A stretch of 64,000 nucleotides of DNA from Caryophanales bacterium (GTDB lineage: Bacteria; Bacillota_I; Bacilli_A; Izemoplasmatales; UBA1188), in the NCBI GenBank assembly GCA_020633845.1, contig JACKCW010000003.1:1-64000 (forward strand), given 5' to 3'. A program made the position numbers and the translations under genes. Of this stretch, positions 1 through 8,386 are shown piece after piece; positions within the stretch are counted from its first letter, which is position 1; the number at the start of each line of letters is the position of its first letter. Under the pieces are notes generated by a model that saw only the letters and a program-made list of their open reading frames with translations, was not told the origin of the DNA and did not search any database.

Positions 1-1
1 T

Positions 2-400
2 AATAATGAGTCCATTGCCAAAATGAAGAAAGGTGTTGTAATAATTAATACTTCAAGAGGTGCCTTAATCGACACGGAAAGTTTAATTGAAGGCATTAAA
101 AATAAACAGGTAGGCGCCGCTTGTCTTGATGTATACGAAGAAGAAGGAAATCTCTTTTTTGAAGATTACTCAGGCCATATTATTCAAGACGATACTTTGG
201 CAAGACTCATTTCAATGCCGAACGTGATAGTCACTTCCCATCAAGGCTTCTTAACAAGAGAAGCTTTAAATAATATTGCGGAAACGACAGTTCAAAATAT
301 TATGAGTTTCTATGGAAATGGTTCTAATGAAAACGAGATCTGTTATCGATGTGAAAACATGGAAAACTGCCGGAGAAAACGTAAAGAAGCCTGCTTTTAG
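2..400 (+). CDS. ldhA: D-lactate dehydrogenase, C-terminal part (cut by window edge)
   Basis: NAD-dependent reduction of pyruvate to D-lactate in the cytosol, a fermentative redox sink. The reading frame is open to the left edge, so only about the last 132 residues are seen. What remains matches the LdhA group of D-2-hydroxyacid dehydrogenases: ESIAKMKKGV, the NTSRGALID strand of the cofactor domain, DVYEEEGNLFFED, and VIVTSHQGFLT, which carries the catalytic histidine. The tail adds a short Cys-rich extension (four Cys in about 20 residues) that I do not recognise as standard. The ATG at 23 is internal and is not the start. Confidence 0.9.
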   Translation, partial: NNESIAKMKKGVVIINTSRGALIDTESLIEGIKNKQVGAACLDVYEEEGNLFFEDYSGHIIQDDTLARLISMPNVIVTSHQGFLTREALNNIAETTVQNIMSFYGNGSNENEICYRCENMENCRRKRKEACF

Positions 401-429
401 TGATATAATTAACTAAAAGAGGAAATGAT

Positions 430-1224
430 ATGAAAAAGGCCACAGAGAAACATCCGATATTATCTTCAATAATATTCTTACTTGTTTCGATGGGGCTTGT
501 TTTTCTTCTTTTATATCCTCTTTCCTTTGTTTTACCTATTTATTGGTATAAAACCATTAAATACGGGGTTTCACTTATTGTAACTATTGCCGTAATGTAT
601 TTAATTTACGGCAAGTTTTCTTTTTCTTTAAAATCACCTTTATTCTTTAAAAATCTTTTTACTTTTGGCTTACTAGGATTCATCGGTGCTTTAGGTGCCC
701 TTTTCTTTAGTTATCAAACTATCGAGACTCTGCCTTCTTTATCTTTTTTCTTCGCTTTTCTTCTTTCTACTCTTTTTATTGCTTTATCGGAAGAGTTCCT
801 CTTTAGAGGTCTTATTTTAGGAGTATTAGTTAGAGGCATGGAAGATAAAGGGAAGAGAGGAATCTTTTATGCCGTTTTTATCGCGAGCACTATCTTCGGT
901 ATTAGACATCTTCTTGAATTCTTTGATTCTCCTCAAATGTATATCATGGTTTTCACTCAAGTTATTTTTACTTTTATGGCCGGGGTTTATCTTTCGGCTC
1001 TTTATTTAAGAACCAAAAATATTTGGGTATGTGTTACAATTCATTTTCTGGAAGATTTCTTTTCTTCTTTCTGGTTACTCTTTGCGTCCACTAACACAGT
1101 AGAAGATATAAGTTTATTAAATGCCTTGCTGCTTATCGTGCTTCAAGTCCCGTATTTTATCTTTGGAATTCTTTTTATTAAAGATAAAAAATGGACTTAT
1201 TCTCAGGAATTATTCGCTCTTTAA
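430..1224 (+). CDS. CPBP family intramembrane metalloprotease
   Basis: A polytopic membrane protein of 264 residues with about seven or eight hydrophobic segments. The CPBP (CAAX protease/bacteriocin-processing, Abi) signatures are present in order: EEFLFRG at 121-127, FGIRH at 156-160 and a third His at 205 in CVTIHFLED. These supply the glutamates and histidines that hold the metal in the Rce1-like fold. Members cleave prenylated or other membrane substrates, or protect against bacteriocins; the substrate here cannot be read from sequence. A TATAAT at 404-409 and the Shine-Dalgarno aagaggaaatg precede it. Confidence 0.85.
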   Translation: MKKATEKHPILSSIIFLLVSMGLVFLLLYPLSFVLPIYWYKTIKYGVSLIVTIAVMYLIYGKFSFSLKSPLFFKNLFTFGLLGFIGALGALFFSYQTIETLPSLSFFFAFLLSTLFIALSEEFLFRGLILGVLVRGMEDKGKRGIFYAVFIASTIFGIRHLLEFFDSPQMYIMVFTQVIFTFMAGVYLSALYLRTKNIWVCVTIHFLEDFFSSFWLLFASTNTVEDISLLNALLLIVLQVPYFIFGILFIKDKKWTYSQELFAL

Positions 1225-1284
1225 ATATTTTCTTTATTTTTTATTGTATATTATTTATATAGTGAAACAAAAGAAAGGAACCAT

Positions 1285-1806
1285 ATGGAAACCAAGGAAG
1301 CTATTCTTAAAAGAAGAAGCATAAGAAAATATTTGGATAAAGAAATAGACGAAGAGACTATTACTCTTCTTTTAAAAAGCGCCATGGCGGCCCCTTCCGC
1401 CGTTAATAGAAGACCGTGGGAATTCTATGTGGTTAAAGATAAAGAAACTCTCTCATTACTGAGAAAATCTTCACCATACACTAATATAGAATCACCCTTA
1501 ATTATTGTCGTGTGCGGCAATACCTTAAGAGGTGTCTCCGCTATCCTTTCTGATTTTTGGGTTCAGGATTGTTCGGCCGCTACCGAAAACATTCTCCTTA
1601 CGGCGACAGACTTAGGGCTTGGAAGCTGTTGGAACGGGGTTTATCCTTTAAAAAGCGCTGTCAGAAAGGTTAAAAAGATTTTATCTCTTCCCTTAAACAT
1701 CATGCCTTTATCGATAATTCATATCGGATATAAAAATGAAGAAAAAGAAGAAAGAACTCAGTATGATGAAAAAAGAGTTCATTACATAAGCGAAAGGAGT
1801 AAATAA
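1285..1806 (+). CDS. Nitroreductase family oxidoreductase
   Basis: FMN-dependent NAD(P)H oxidoreductase of the nitroreductase fold, 173 residues, the usual short length. The N-terminal RRSIRKY (10-16) contacts the flavin phosphate, and the AAPSAVNRRPWEF segment is the classic second flavin-binding motif. The later GLGSCWNGVYP is the third motif, although the usual small residue pattern is altered. The physiological substrate is unknown for most of this family. It starts after AAAGGAACC and is followed three bases later by the zinc-ribbon gene, so the two are probably co-transcribed. Confidence 0.88.
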   Translation: METKEAILKRRSIRKYLDKEIDEETITLLLKSAMAAPSAVNRRPWEFYVVKDKETLSLLRKSSPYTNIESPLIIVVCGNTLRGVSAILSDFWVQDCSAATENILLTATDLGLGSCWNGVYPLKSAVRKVKKILSLPLNIMPLSIIHIGYKNEEKEERTQYDEKRVHYISERSK

Positions 1807-1808
1807 CA

Positions 1809-2303
1809 ATGGAAAAACATTATTTATGCGATAATAAAAAGGCCAAGAAAGTACTTAAAACTTTAGGGTGGATATTCTTCCCAATCGGCGCCTTTTTATT
1901 AATTCTTTCTTTAGTTGATTTTTTTCTATCGGGTTTCCCGTCTTTTCCGGCTCTTCCTTTTATTGCCCTCCCTTTAATCTTTTTAGGCATAGTATCCTTA
2001 ATGTTTGGATATATGAAAGAAGTAAATAAATATGTGGCAAACGAAACGGCGCCTGTCGCCGCCGATGTAACTAATTATATGCTAGACGAGACGAGAGATG
2101 AGGTGCAAAAGACAGTATCTGGGATTGCTTCTTCTATATCTCAAAAAGAAATTATCTGCCCTTCCTGTGGTATAGTTAACGAAAAAGGCGCCATTTTTTG
2201 CGACCACTGCGGAAAACCTCTTGTTAAAATTTGTCCTAAATGTCAGGAAGAAAATGACTTTGACTCCACCTACTGTCGGAAATGCGGGGAGAGGTTAGAT
2301 TAA
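1809..2303 (+). CDS. Membrane protein with two C-terminal zinc ribbons
   Basis: A 164-residue protein with two membrane segments (about 18-40 and 45-67). A soluble linker follows, then two CxxC...CxxC zinc ribbons with cysteines at 117/120/131/134 and 142/145/156/159. Ribbons of this sort (DUF7577/zinc-ribbon_2 type) often sit on small membrane proteins of unknown role in Firmicutes. No catalytic motif is visible. It lies in a tight run with the nitroreductase before it and the ASCH protein after it. Confidence 0.7.
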   Translation: MEKHYLCDNKKAKKVLKTLGWIFFPIGAFLLILSLVDFFLSGFPSFPALPFIALPLIFLGIVSLMFGYMKEVNKYVANETAPVAADVTNYMLDETRDEVQKTVSGIASSISQKEIICPSCGIVNEKGAIFCDHCGKPLVKICPKCQEENDFDSTYCRKCGERLD

Positions 2304-2305
2304 AT

Positions 2306-2641
2306 ATGCTATATACGATGCATCTTTATAAAGAACCGATGAATATGATCAGACTTGGTTTAAAGAAATATGAACTAAGACTAAATGACGAAAAAAGACA
2401 AAACATCAAAAAGGGAGATAAAATCGAATTCATTGATCCAAAAGATGAAAGAAACAGACTGACAGTCAGTGTAAAAGCGGTAAAACACTATCCTTCTTTT
2501 AAAGAATTATACGATGATCTTCCTTTATCCGAAATTGGCTATAATGAAAAAGAGGCGGGAAGTCCTAGGGATATGGATATATATTATCCGCAAGAAAAAC
2601 AAGAAAAATACGGAGTGCTCGCAATTAAAGTTGCGCTTTAA
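2306..2641 (+). CDS. ASCH domain protein
   Basis: A 111-residue protein of the ASCH superfamily, a PUA-like fold thought to bind RNA or modified nucleotides. The family signature is clear near the start: the EPMNMIRLGLKKYELRL segment, then NDEKR and KKGDKIEF. The ATG at 2306 is chosen over one 24 bases upstream because it follows GGGGAGAGG at good spacing and does not overlap the previous stop. It sits in the same run as the genes around it. Function is not established for this subgroup. Confidence 0.78.
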   Translation: MLYTMHLYKEPMNMIRLGLKKYELRLNDEKRQNIKKGDKIEFIDPKDERNRLTVSVKAVKHYPSFKELYDDLPLSEIGYNEKEAGSPRDMDIYYPQEKQEKYGVLAIKVAL

Positions 2642-2643
2642 AT

Positions 2644-3441
2644 ATGATTGACAATAAAACTATTAAAGAATACTACGACATAAGCACTATTAAAGAATGG
2701 GAAAGACTTGAAGGATTTCACTTTGAGTTTGAAATAACCAAAAGGATGCTTGATAAATACATGAAGAAGGGAAAGATTTTAGATATCGGGGGCGGCCCTG
2801 GAAGATATTCTCTTTATTTGTCTTCGCTAGGCTTTGATGTAACCTTAGTTGATCTATCGCTAGGTAATGTCAATTTTGCTATCAATAAGGCCAAAGAAGA
2901 AAAACTAAACCTTAAAGCATATGAAGCGGACGCCAGAGATTTATCATCTCTTCCTCTTGAAAAATATGACACCATTCTTTTAATGGGTCCGCTTTATCAT
3001 CTTTCTAAAACGGAAGAGAGAATCAAATGCCTAGAAGAAGCGAAAAAATATTTAAAAGAAGACGGCGTATTATTTGTTTCGTTTATTTCGCTTCCGGCCG
3101 GTCTTCTTTTCTATCTCGATGAATGTCCCTACGAAATGCCTAATGAGAAGGAACAGAATTTAATTGATTGTATGGAAAAAGAAAAAAGCTGGTCGGGGAA
3201 AGCTTTTACCGATGCCACCTTTACGGAAATCAAAGAAATCGAACCGTTCTTTGATTCACTGGGATTTAAGAAAATTAGTCTTTTCGCTCAAGAAGGAATT
3301 ACCGGTCCTAGATTAAGTTATTTAGAAAAAGGGGACGATAAGGTTAAAGAGTATTACCTGGATGTTGCCTATAGACTATCGGAAATAGAAGAATATCTTC
3401 CGTATTCGCCGCACATTATCTATGTCGGTAAAATAAAATAA
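2644..3441 (+). CDS. Class I SAM-dependent methyltransferase
   Basis: A 265-residue Rossmann-fold methyltransferase. Motif I is ILDIGGGPGR at 45-54, followed by VTLVDLS, the acidic end of strand 2 that binds the ribose of S-adenosylmethionine, and LLMGPLYHL at the position of motif IV. The MGPLYHL form is common in small-molecule (UbiE/BioC-like) methyltransferases. The substrate is unknown. It is the last gene of the run that starts with the nitroreductase and is followed by a hairpin terminator. Confidence 0.85.
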   Translation: MIDNKTIKEYYDISTIKEWERLEGFHFEFEITKRMLDKYMKKGKILDIGGGPGRYSLYLSSLGFDVTLVDLSLGNVNFAINKAKEEKLNLKAYEADARDLSSLPLEKYDTILLMGPLYHLSKTEERIKCLEEAKKYLKEDGVLFVSFISLPAGLLFYLDECPYEMPNEKEQNLIDCMEKEKSWSGKAFTDATFTEIKEIEPFFDSLGFKKISLFAQEGITGPRLSYLEKGDDKVKEYYLDVAYRLSEIEEYLPYSPHIIYVGKIK

Positions 3442-3463
3442 GGCCTCTTATGAGGTCTTTTTT
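3440..3463 (+). terminator. Rho-independent terminator after methyltransferase gene
   Basis: An eight-base-pair stem AAGGCCTC/GAGGTCTT with loop TTAT and a following T run. Confidence 0.75.
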
Positions 3464-3507
3464 AACCTGATTATTTTAAATAATCCCCAAAAAGATAAAA
3501 TGAGTAT

Positions 3508-3515
3508 GGTATAAT
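3508..3515 (+). promoter_or_regulatory. Extended -10 promoter of ABC exporter operon
   Basis: TATAAT at 3510-3515 within GTATGGTATAAT, which gives the TGn extension of an extended -10 element. It lies 36 bases before the ATP-binding gene. No good -35 is seen. Confidence 0.5.
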
Positions 3516-3551
3516 TAGCCATAAGAAAAAGATGCAAAGGATATAAAAAAT

Positions 3552-4466
3552 ATGGAAAACGCGATTGAAGTAAAAGATCTTTTTAAAAACTATAAGACCA
3601 AAGAAGCAGTAAAAGGAATTACCTTTAAGGTAGAAAAAGGTTCTTTTTTTGCGTTTCTAGGCGTAAACGGCGCCGGTAAATCGACCACAATCAACATTCT
3701 ATCGACCGTAATTGAAAAAACTTCCGGCTTAGTTAAAGTTTGCGGTTACGATTTAGATAAAGAAAAAGAAAAAATAAGAAACTTAGTCGGTATCGTTTTT
3801 CAAGAAAGCGTCCTTGATAAAAAACTGACCGTTAAGGAAAACCTTTTGTGTCGGGCATCTTATTATGGCCTTTCAAGAAAAGAGAGTATTAAAAGAATTG
3901 AATACGTGAAAGAAATTCTTTCACTTGAAGAACTTCTTTCACGAAGATTCGAGACTTTATCCGGAGGAGAAAGAAGAAGAGTCGATATCGCAAGGGCTCT
4001 TTTAAACGAACCGGAAATTCTTTTCTTAGATGAACCCACAACCGGTCTTGATCCTCAGAATAGAAGAAAGGTTTACGAGGTAATTGATAATCTTCGGCTT
4101 AATAAAAAAATTACGGTTTTTCTTACAACTCACTATATGGAAGAAACCGCTAAATGCGATTCGGTGATTATAATTGATAATGGAAAAATAGTGGCGAAGG
4201 GTTCACCTCACGAACTGAAAGATAAATACGCGAAAAACCGTTTAATTTGGTATACGGAAGAGGCGGAAGACAAAAACAGTATTATTAAAAAGACCGGTTT
4301 TCCTTTTGAATATTCTTTTGATTCCTACAAAATAGAAATCAAAGAAAATGCGGATATTCTGCCATTTATCGATAAAAACTCTTTGCTCATAAAAGACTTC
4401 GAATTAATCAAAGGCGATATGGACGATGTCTTTTTGAATGTGACCGGAAAGGCCCTGGGTGATTAA
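3552..4466 (+). CDS. ABC transporter ATP-binding protein (drug/antibiotic exporter type)
   Basis: ATPase subunit of an ABC-2 type exporter, 304 residues. The Walker A is GVNGAGKST (37-45), the signature LSGGE lies at 136-140 and the Walker B LFLDEP at 157-162, followed by TTGLDP. The nucleotide-binding domain ends near 220. About 80 more residues form a C-terminal domain of the CcmA/DrrA type. The permease gene overlaps its 3' end, which fits a two-subunit exporter. The cargo is unknown. Confidence 0.93.
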   Translation: MENAIEVKDLFKNYKTKEAVKGITFKVEKGSFFAFLGVNGAGKSTTINILSTVIEKTSGLVKVCGYDLDKEKEKIRNLVGIVFQESVLDKKLTVKENLLCRASYYGLSRKESIKRIEYVKEILSLEELLSRRFETLSGGERRRVDIARALLNEPEILFLDEPTTGLDPQNRRKVYEVIDNLRLNKKITVFLTTHYMEETAKCDSVIIIDNGKIVAKGSPHELKDKYAKNRLIWYTEEAEDKNSIIKKTGFPFEYSFDSYKIEIKENADILPFIDKNSLLIKDFELIKGDMDDVFLNVTGKALGD

Positions 4467-5403
4467 TATGAACTCGATTAGAAAAGACCTTAATTCTTAT
4501 CTTGGAATGACCAAAAGAAATATCCTTATTTATCTTAAAGATAAAATGACTTTACTCTTTTCGATGTTGAGCCCGTTAATCGTGCTTTGTCTTTATCTGC
4601 TTTTTTTAAAAAACACCTATGTTAATTCAATATCTTCCATATTTACGGAAAGCGGAGCTATAGTTGATTTATCCGATATAAACGCTCTGGTGAATTCTTG
4701 GCTTTTATCCGGCGTTCTCGGTACTTCGGTTATTACGGTTTCTTTATCTTCTTTAGTACCGATGGTCGAGGATAAAGCCGCGAAAATCGATTTTGACTAC
4801 ACGGCTTCTCCAGTTAAAAAAAGTATTGTGTTTCTTTCATATTTATCCGGCGCCTTCGTTAATACTTTCTTTATAGCTTCGGTTATTTTATCCGGCGGCT
4901 TTATAGTGATGTCCATCCAAGGCGCCTTTAATTATACTTTCCTAGAAGTTTTAGAAAGTTTCGGTGTGGTCGCTCTTGGATCGCTTTCCGCCACGCTTTT
5001 CTTTATTATCTTTGTTTCTTTTTTCAAAAGAACGCCGGTGCTTTCGGCTTTCTCCGTCATAATCTCAACCGCTTCCGGTTTTGTGGTCGGTGCTTATATT
5101 CCTTTAGGCCAGTTTTCCATTACTACCCAAAAAATATTAAACGCAGTCCCAGGTTCGGTAATTACCGGTATTTTAAGAAATATCTTAATGACACCGCCGA
5201 TTGATAAAATCAACACGATCTTAGGAGGAGTAGATAACGGAAGTTTTGTCTCTTCCGTCAGATCTATTTTCTCTCTTGACCTCAATATGTTTATTAATAA
5301 CTTCAACATTCCTGCAATGTATCTTTATTCCATAGTATTCATCGGTATCCTTTTAGTTTTAAATCTGGTGTTATTTAGAATATCTTCAAAAAGAAAATAT
5401 TAA
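4459..5403 (+). CDS. ABC-2 type transporter permease
   Basis: Membrane subunit partnering the ATPase just upstream; 314 residues with six predicted membrane segments and a large outer loop between the first two, the usual ABC-2 layout. The GTG at 4459 overlaps the ATPase gene by eight bases. The ATG at 4468, just past that gene's stop, is an equally plausible start and would shorten the protein by three residues. A strong terminator follows. Confidence 0.88.
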   Translation: MINMNSIRKDLNSYLGMTKRNILIYLKDKMTLLFSMLSPLIVLCLYLLFLKNTYVNSISSIFTESGAIVDLSDINALVNSWLLSGVLGTSVITVSLSSLVPMVEDKAAKIDFDYTASPVKKSIVFLSYLSGAFVNTFFIASVILSGGFIVMSIQGAFNYTFLEVLESFGVVALGSLSATLFFIIFVSFFKRTPVLSAFSVIISTASGFVVGAYIPLGQFSITTQKILNAVPGSVITGILRNILMTPPIDKINTILGGVDNGSFVSSVRSIFSLDLNMFINNFNIPAMYLYSIVFIGILLVLNLVLFRISSKRKY

Positions 5404-5415
5404 AAATTGATTTAA

Positions 5416-5454
5416 AAAGAAAGGGAAGCGCTAAGAACTTCCCTTTCTTTTCCC
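5416..5454 (+). terminator. Rho-independent terminator after ABC exporter operon
   Basis: A 13-base-pair stem, AAAGAAAGGGAAG (5416-5428) with CTTCCCTTTCTTT (5438-5450). It ends in a pyrimidine-rich tail and closes the exporter operon. Confidence 0.8.
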
Positions 5455-5509
5455 TCTTCTTTATTATTCAAATAGATTATGATATAATCTAAAAAGCGAG
5501 GTAATTTGA

Positions 5510-6079
5510 TTGACTACAGTGTATTTTGTGCGTCACGGCCAAACTAAAGAAAATGCCCATCATTTAATTCAGGGACGAAAGAATTTTCCGTTAAGTGAAA
5601 AAGGTAAAGTTGAGATTAAAAAAACCGGTCTTTATCTTAAAAATAACTCTTATAATATTGATGTCATTTATTCAAGCCCTCTAGATAGAGCGGTGGAATC
5701 GGCCAAGATAATTAAAGAGATAATCGCGATTAAAAAAGACGTAATAATAGAAGATGGATTAATTGAAAGAGATTTTGGTAAAGCGGAAGGAATTAAGATT
5801 TCGCCGAAAGTCTACCATGATATTCTTCATGATTCTTATTCAGGGATGGAAAAGGCTCTAGATATTGAAAACAGAATGCTTAACACAACCAAAAAGATAA
5901 TCAAAGAAAACGCCGGAAAAACTATTCTTGTCGTATCGCATTCGCATGCGATTAAAGCGCTTCTTTGCGCTCTTGATGAGAAAAGGAAATTTACATCCCC
6001 TTTAAATAATGCCAGTCTCACAAAGATAACGGAAGAAAACGGTATTTTGGAAATTGTTTATTCCAATAAGGTAGTGTAG
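5510..6079 (+). CDS. Histidine phosphatase family protein (phosphoglycerate-mutase-like)
   Basis: Cytosolic phosphatase of the histidine-phosphatase superfamily, 189 residues. The N-terminal FVRHGQT (6-12) holds the phosphorylated His9 and Arg8. The downstream SSPLDRA (55-61) and VSHSHAI (142-148) supply the second arginine and histidine of the pocket. The start is TTG (5510), supported by GCGAGG at a good distance and by the family's N-terminus beginning a few residues before RHG. A TATAAT lies at 5483-5488. Its substrate could be a sugar phosphate or another phosphomonoester. Confidence 0.87.
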   Translation: MTTVYFVRHGQTKENAHHLIQGRKNFPLSEKGKVEIKKTGLYLKNNSYNIDVIYSSPLDRAVESAKIIKEIIAIKKDVIIEDGLIERDFGKAEGIKISPKVYHDILHDSYSGMEKALDIENRMLNTTKKIIKENAGKTILVVSHSHAIKALLCALDEKRKFTSPLNNASLTKITEENGILEIVYSNKVV

Positions 6080-6095
6080 TTTAGCGAGGTAGAAA

Positions 6096-6965
6096 ATGAT
6101 TAAAGACGATGATCTATGTTGGTGCAAAAGTAATAAAAAGTATCAAGATTGTCATAAAGAGTTTGACTTAAAGCTTGATGAATTCAGAAAGAAAGGGTAT
6201 TTGGTTCCGCCTAAAAAATTAATTAAGAACGAAACCCAGATTGAAGGGATTAAAGCGGCGGGAATTATTAATAACGGGCTTTTAGATTTAATCGGCGAGA
6301 ATATCAAGGTTGGTATGACAACGGAAGACATTGATATTATCACCAGAAAATATTTAAAAGAAAATGATGCGAGATCGGCTGATTTAAATTTTGAAGGATA
6401 TCCGAAAAGCATTTGTACGTCAGTTAATGATGTCGTCTGTCACGGAATACCCAGTAAAGACGTGGTTTTAAAAGATGGAGATATATTAAATGTCGATGCG
6501 ACTATCGAACATAATGGTTATTATGCGGACGCTTCCAGAATGTATTTAGTCGGAGAAGTTAAAGAGCCCGCTAAAAGATTAGTCGAAGTGACCAAGGAAT
6601 GTCTGGAAAAAGGAATAGAAGTGATTAAACCATGGGAATCGACTTTAAACGATATCGGTCTCGTGATTGAAAAACTAGCCCATAAGAAGGGATATTCCGT
6701 TGTTGAAGAGTTCTGCGGACACGGAGTCGGACTCAAGATGCATGAAGATCCTTATGTCCTTCACTATAGCGTCAAAGAACCGACTTATCTTATTGTTCCG
6801 GGTATGGTTTTTACCATTGAACCGATGATTAATGAAGGAAAAAGATTTATTCATATCGACTATAAAGATGATTGGACAGTCAGGACCAATGATAAAAAAC
6901 TATCCGCTCAATGGGAAAATACGATAGTAATTACCGAAAATGGAGCCGAAATAATCTCTAAATGA
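6096..6965 (+). CDS. map: Methionine aminopeptidase type I with N-terminal SEC-C-like zinc motif
   Basis: Removes the initiator methionine from nascent proteins. The 289-residue protein carries the dinuclear metal ligands of type I enzymes: Asp134, Asp145, His209, Glu242 and Glu274, plus the substrate His116 in CHGIP. Ahead of the catalytic domain lies a 40-residue extension with Cys8, Cys10, Cys19 and His20, the CxC...CH pattern of SEC-C. In SecA and in SEC-C-bearing MetAPs this motif is linked to ribosome or partner binding. It follows the phosphatase gene by 16 bases behind GCGAGG. Confidence 0.93.
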   Translation: MIKDDDLCWCKSNKKYQDCHKEFDLKLDEFRKKGYLVPPKKLIKNETQIEGIKAAGIINNGLLDLIGENIKVGMTTEDIDIITRKYLKENDARSADLNFEGYPKSICTSVNDVVCHGIPSKDVVLKDGDILNVDATIEHNGYYADASRMYLVGEVKEPAKRLVEVTKECLEKGIEVIKPWESTLNDIGLVIEKLAHKKGYSVVEEFCGHGVGLKMHEDPYVLHYSVKEPTYLIVPGMVFTIEPMINEGKRFIHIDYKDDWTVRTNDKKLSAQWENTIVITENGAEIISK

Positions 6966-6968
6966 TAT

Positions 6969-6993
6969 AAATAACTGTTTTTTCAGTTATTTT
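6969..6993 (+). terminator. Rho-independent terminator after map
   Basis: A nine-base-pair stem AAATAACTG/CAGTTATTT (6969-6977 with 6984-6992), with the T-rich side at its 3' end. Confidence 0.65.
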
Positions 6994-7058
6994 GTGTTAA
7001 TATGACAATAAATTATGTTAAAATTCAAGTAAGGATTTAATACACAGGGTGGTACAAA

Positions 7059-7499
7059 ATGAAAAAAGCATTATTAGCTTCTTTAATCGCCTATCTAGCA
7101 TTGCTTGTTGCGGTAGTAACAATGATGATTGTTTACGTCGCCATGGGGGATAACGCCTATAAACCGTTATTTATTTCGATATCGGTCGTCTTCGGTGTAT
7201 TCGTTCTCGTTTTTGTCTTAATAATCGTTCTGCTTGTTCTCTATCCGAAAAAGCTTTCGAAGGAATATAAAGAAAAACTGGCGCCAATCATTGAAGAACA
7301 TGGGAAAAAGTATGGAGAAAAACACGGACGCATCGTGGTGTCTAACAAAGAAAATACCGTATATGTATCTTTTGTAATGGATGAAGCGAATGACACTTAC
7401 ACGTTTGAACTCAAGGAAAAACCTTTAACCAAGTCGGAAGCATCTAGAATTGCGTTTAACGCAATCAGCGAATTATACGGTCAAACCGTTTGTTTCTAG
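7059..7499 (+). CDS. Small membrane protein of unknown function
   Basis: A 146-residue protein I do not recognise. Two hydrophobic segments (about 6-28 and 36-60) are followed by a cytosolic or external domain of about 85 charged residues with beta-strand character. The gene is monocistronic, with hairpins on both sides, and has the ribosome site AGGGTGG. That AGGGTGGTAC string resembles a T-box motif, but no T-box leader is present. Confidence 0.6.
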   Translation: MKKALLASLIAYLALLVAVVTMMIVYVAMGDNAYKPLFISISVVFGVFVLVFVLIIVLLVLYPKKLSKEYKEKLAPIIEEHGKKYGEKHGRIVVSNKENTVYVSFVMDEANDTYTFELKEKPLTKSEASRIAFNAISELYGQTVCF

Positions 7500-7514
7500 T
7501 ATTTACTCATTTAT

Positions 7515-7545
7515 AAAACCCGTTATTTTTTAGTAACGTGTTTTT
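7515..7545 (+). terminator. Probable terminator after the small membrane protein gene
   Basis: An imperfect stem AAAACCCGTTA/TAACGTGTTTT with one mismatch, followed by T residues. Confidence 0.55.
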
Positions 7546-7566
7546 CTTAACCAAGAGGTGAAAAAC

Positions 7567-8301
7567 ATGAATTTTTTTGTTAACTATTGGGCTGACCCTA
7601 TTTCTAATTGGATCCATGCTGAATGGCTATCTGAACTCACAGTTGGAAGTATTATTGTAAGGCTTGTTTTAGCTGTTGTTTTGGGTGGAATCGTCGGAAT
7701 CGAAAGAGCCGCTAAAAGACATGCTGCCGGTCTTAGAACCTATATTTTAGTCTCCTTAGGCGCTTGTGTCGCCATGATGACTAACCAGTTCCTTGTTAAT
7801 TACTATGGATCAGGCGATGCCGGCCGTCTGGCGGCACAGGTAATATCCGGTATCGGTTTCTTAGGCGCCGGAACCATCCTTATCTCATCAAGGAGCCGGA
7901 TTAAAGGTCTCACAACCGCCGCCGGTCTTTGGGCCTCGGCTTGTACCGGTATTTCTATCGGGGCCGGCTTTTATACGCTCGCGATTATCGCCACCTTCAC
8001 AATTGTGTTAGTCTTAACCTTCCTTCCTCGCTTTGAATACTTTGTCAGAGACAGAGCCCGTTATATCGAATACCATGTCGAATTCAAAGGAAAAGATAAT
8101 ATCCGGGAATTCATCGATATTGCGAGAAGAGAGGAAATGAACGTTCAATCCGTGGAATTCAATCAGGCCTTTTCAAGCGAATCGGTTTTCTCCTATTCCT
8201 TCATTCTTGAGAAGAGTTCAAAAGACAAAAGAAATCACAAATCGATTATTGACGAGTTCTCTAAACTGCCCTATATTTTATTTATTGAAGAATTATATTA
8301 A
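7567..8301 (+). CDS. MgtC/SapB family membrane protein
   Basis: A polytopic protein of about 244 residues. The MgtC core is plain: VLGGIVGIERAAKRHAAGLRT, then SGIGFLGAGTI and LTTAAGLWASACTGI, the conserved glycine-rich membrane segments. A cytosolic C-terminal domain of about 85 residues with an ACT-like pattern follows. MgtC proteins are tied to Mg2+ limitation and to modulation of the F-ATPase, and are not transporters by default. The ATG at 7567 is preferred to the GTG at 7558, because AGAGG overlaps that GTG and is well spaced from the ATG. Confidence 0.9.
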   Translation: MNFFVNYWADPISNWIHAEWLSELTVGSIIVRLVLAVVLGGIVGIERAAKRHAAGLRTYILVSLGACVAMMTNQFLVNYYGSGDAGRLAAQVISGIGFLGAGTILISSRSRIKGLTTAAGLWASACTGISIGAGFYTLAIIATFTIVLVLTFLPRFEYFVRDRARYIEYHVEFKGKDNIREFIDIARREEMNVQSVEFNQAFSSESVFSYSFILEKSSKDKRNHKSIIDEFSKLPYILFIEELY

Positions 8302-8313
8302 TGATGAACTTAT

Positions 8314-8347
8314 AAAAATCGCCTAAAAAGGCGATTTTTCTTTTTTT
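8314..8347 (+). terminator. Rho-independent terminator after mgtC-like gene
   Basis: A perfect ten-base-pair stem AAAAATCGCC/GGCGATTTTT (8314-8323 with 8330-8339), followed by C and seven T. Confidence 0.88.
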
Positions 8348-8386
8348 AATTTATATCTTAAGTTATAATGAGACTGAGGTGATAAA

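Noticed and set aside
7045..7054. AGGGTGGTAC before the small membrane protein gene, like a T-box core
   Set aside because: The leader between the map terminator and the gene is about 65 bases, with no Stem I, specifier or terminator; it works as a plain ribosome site.
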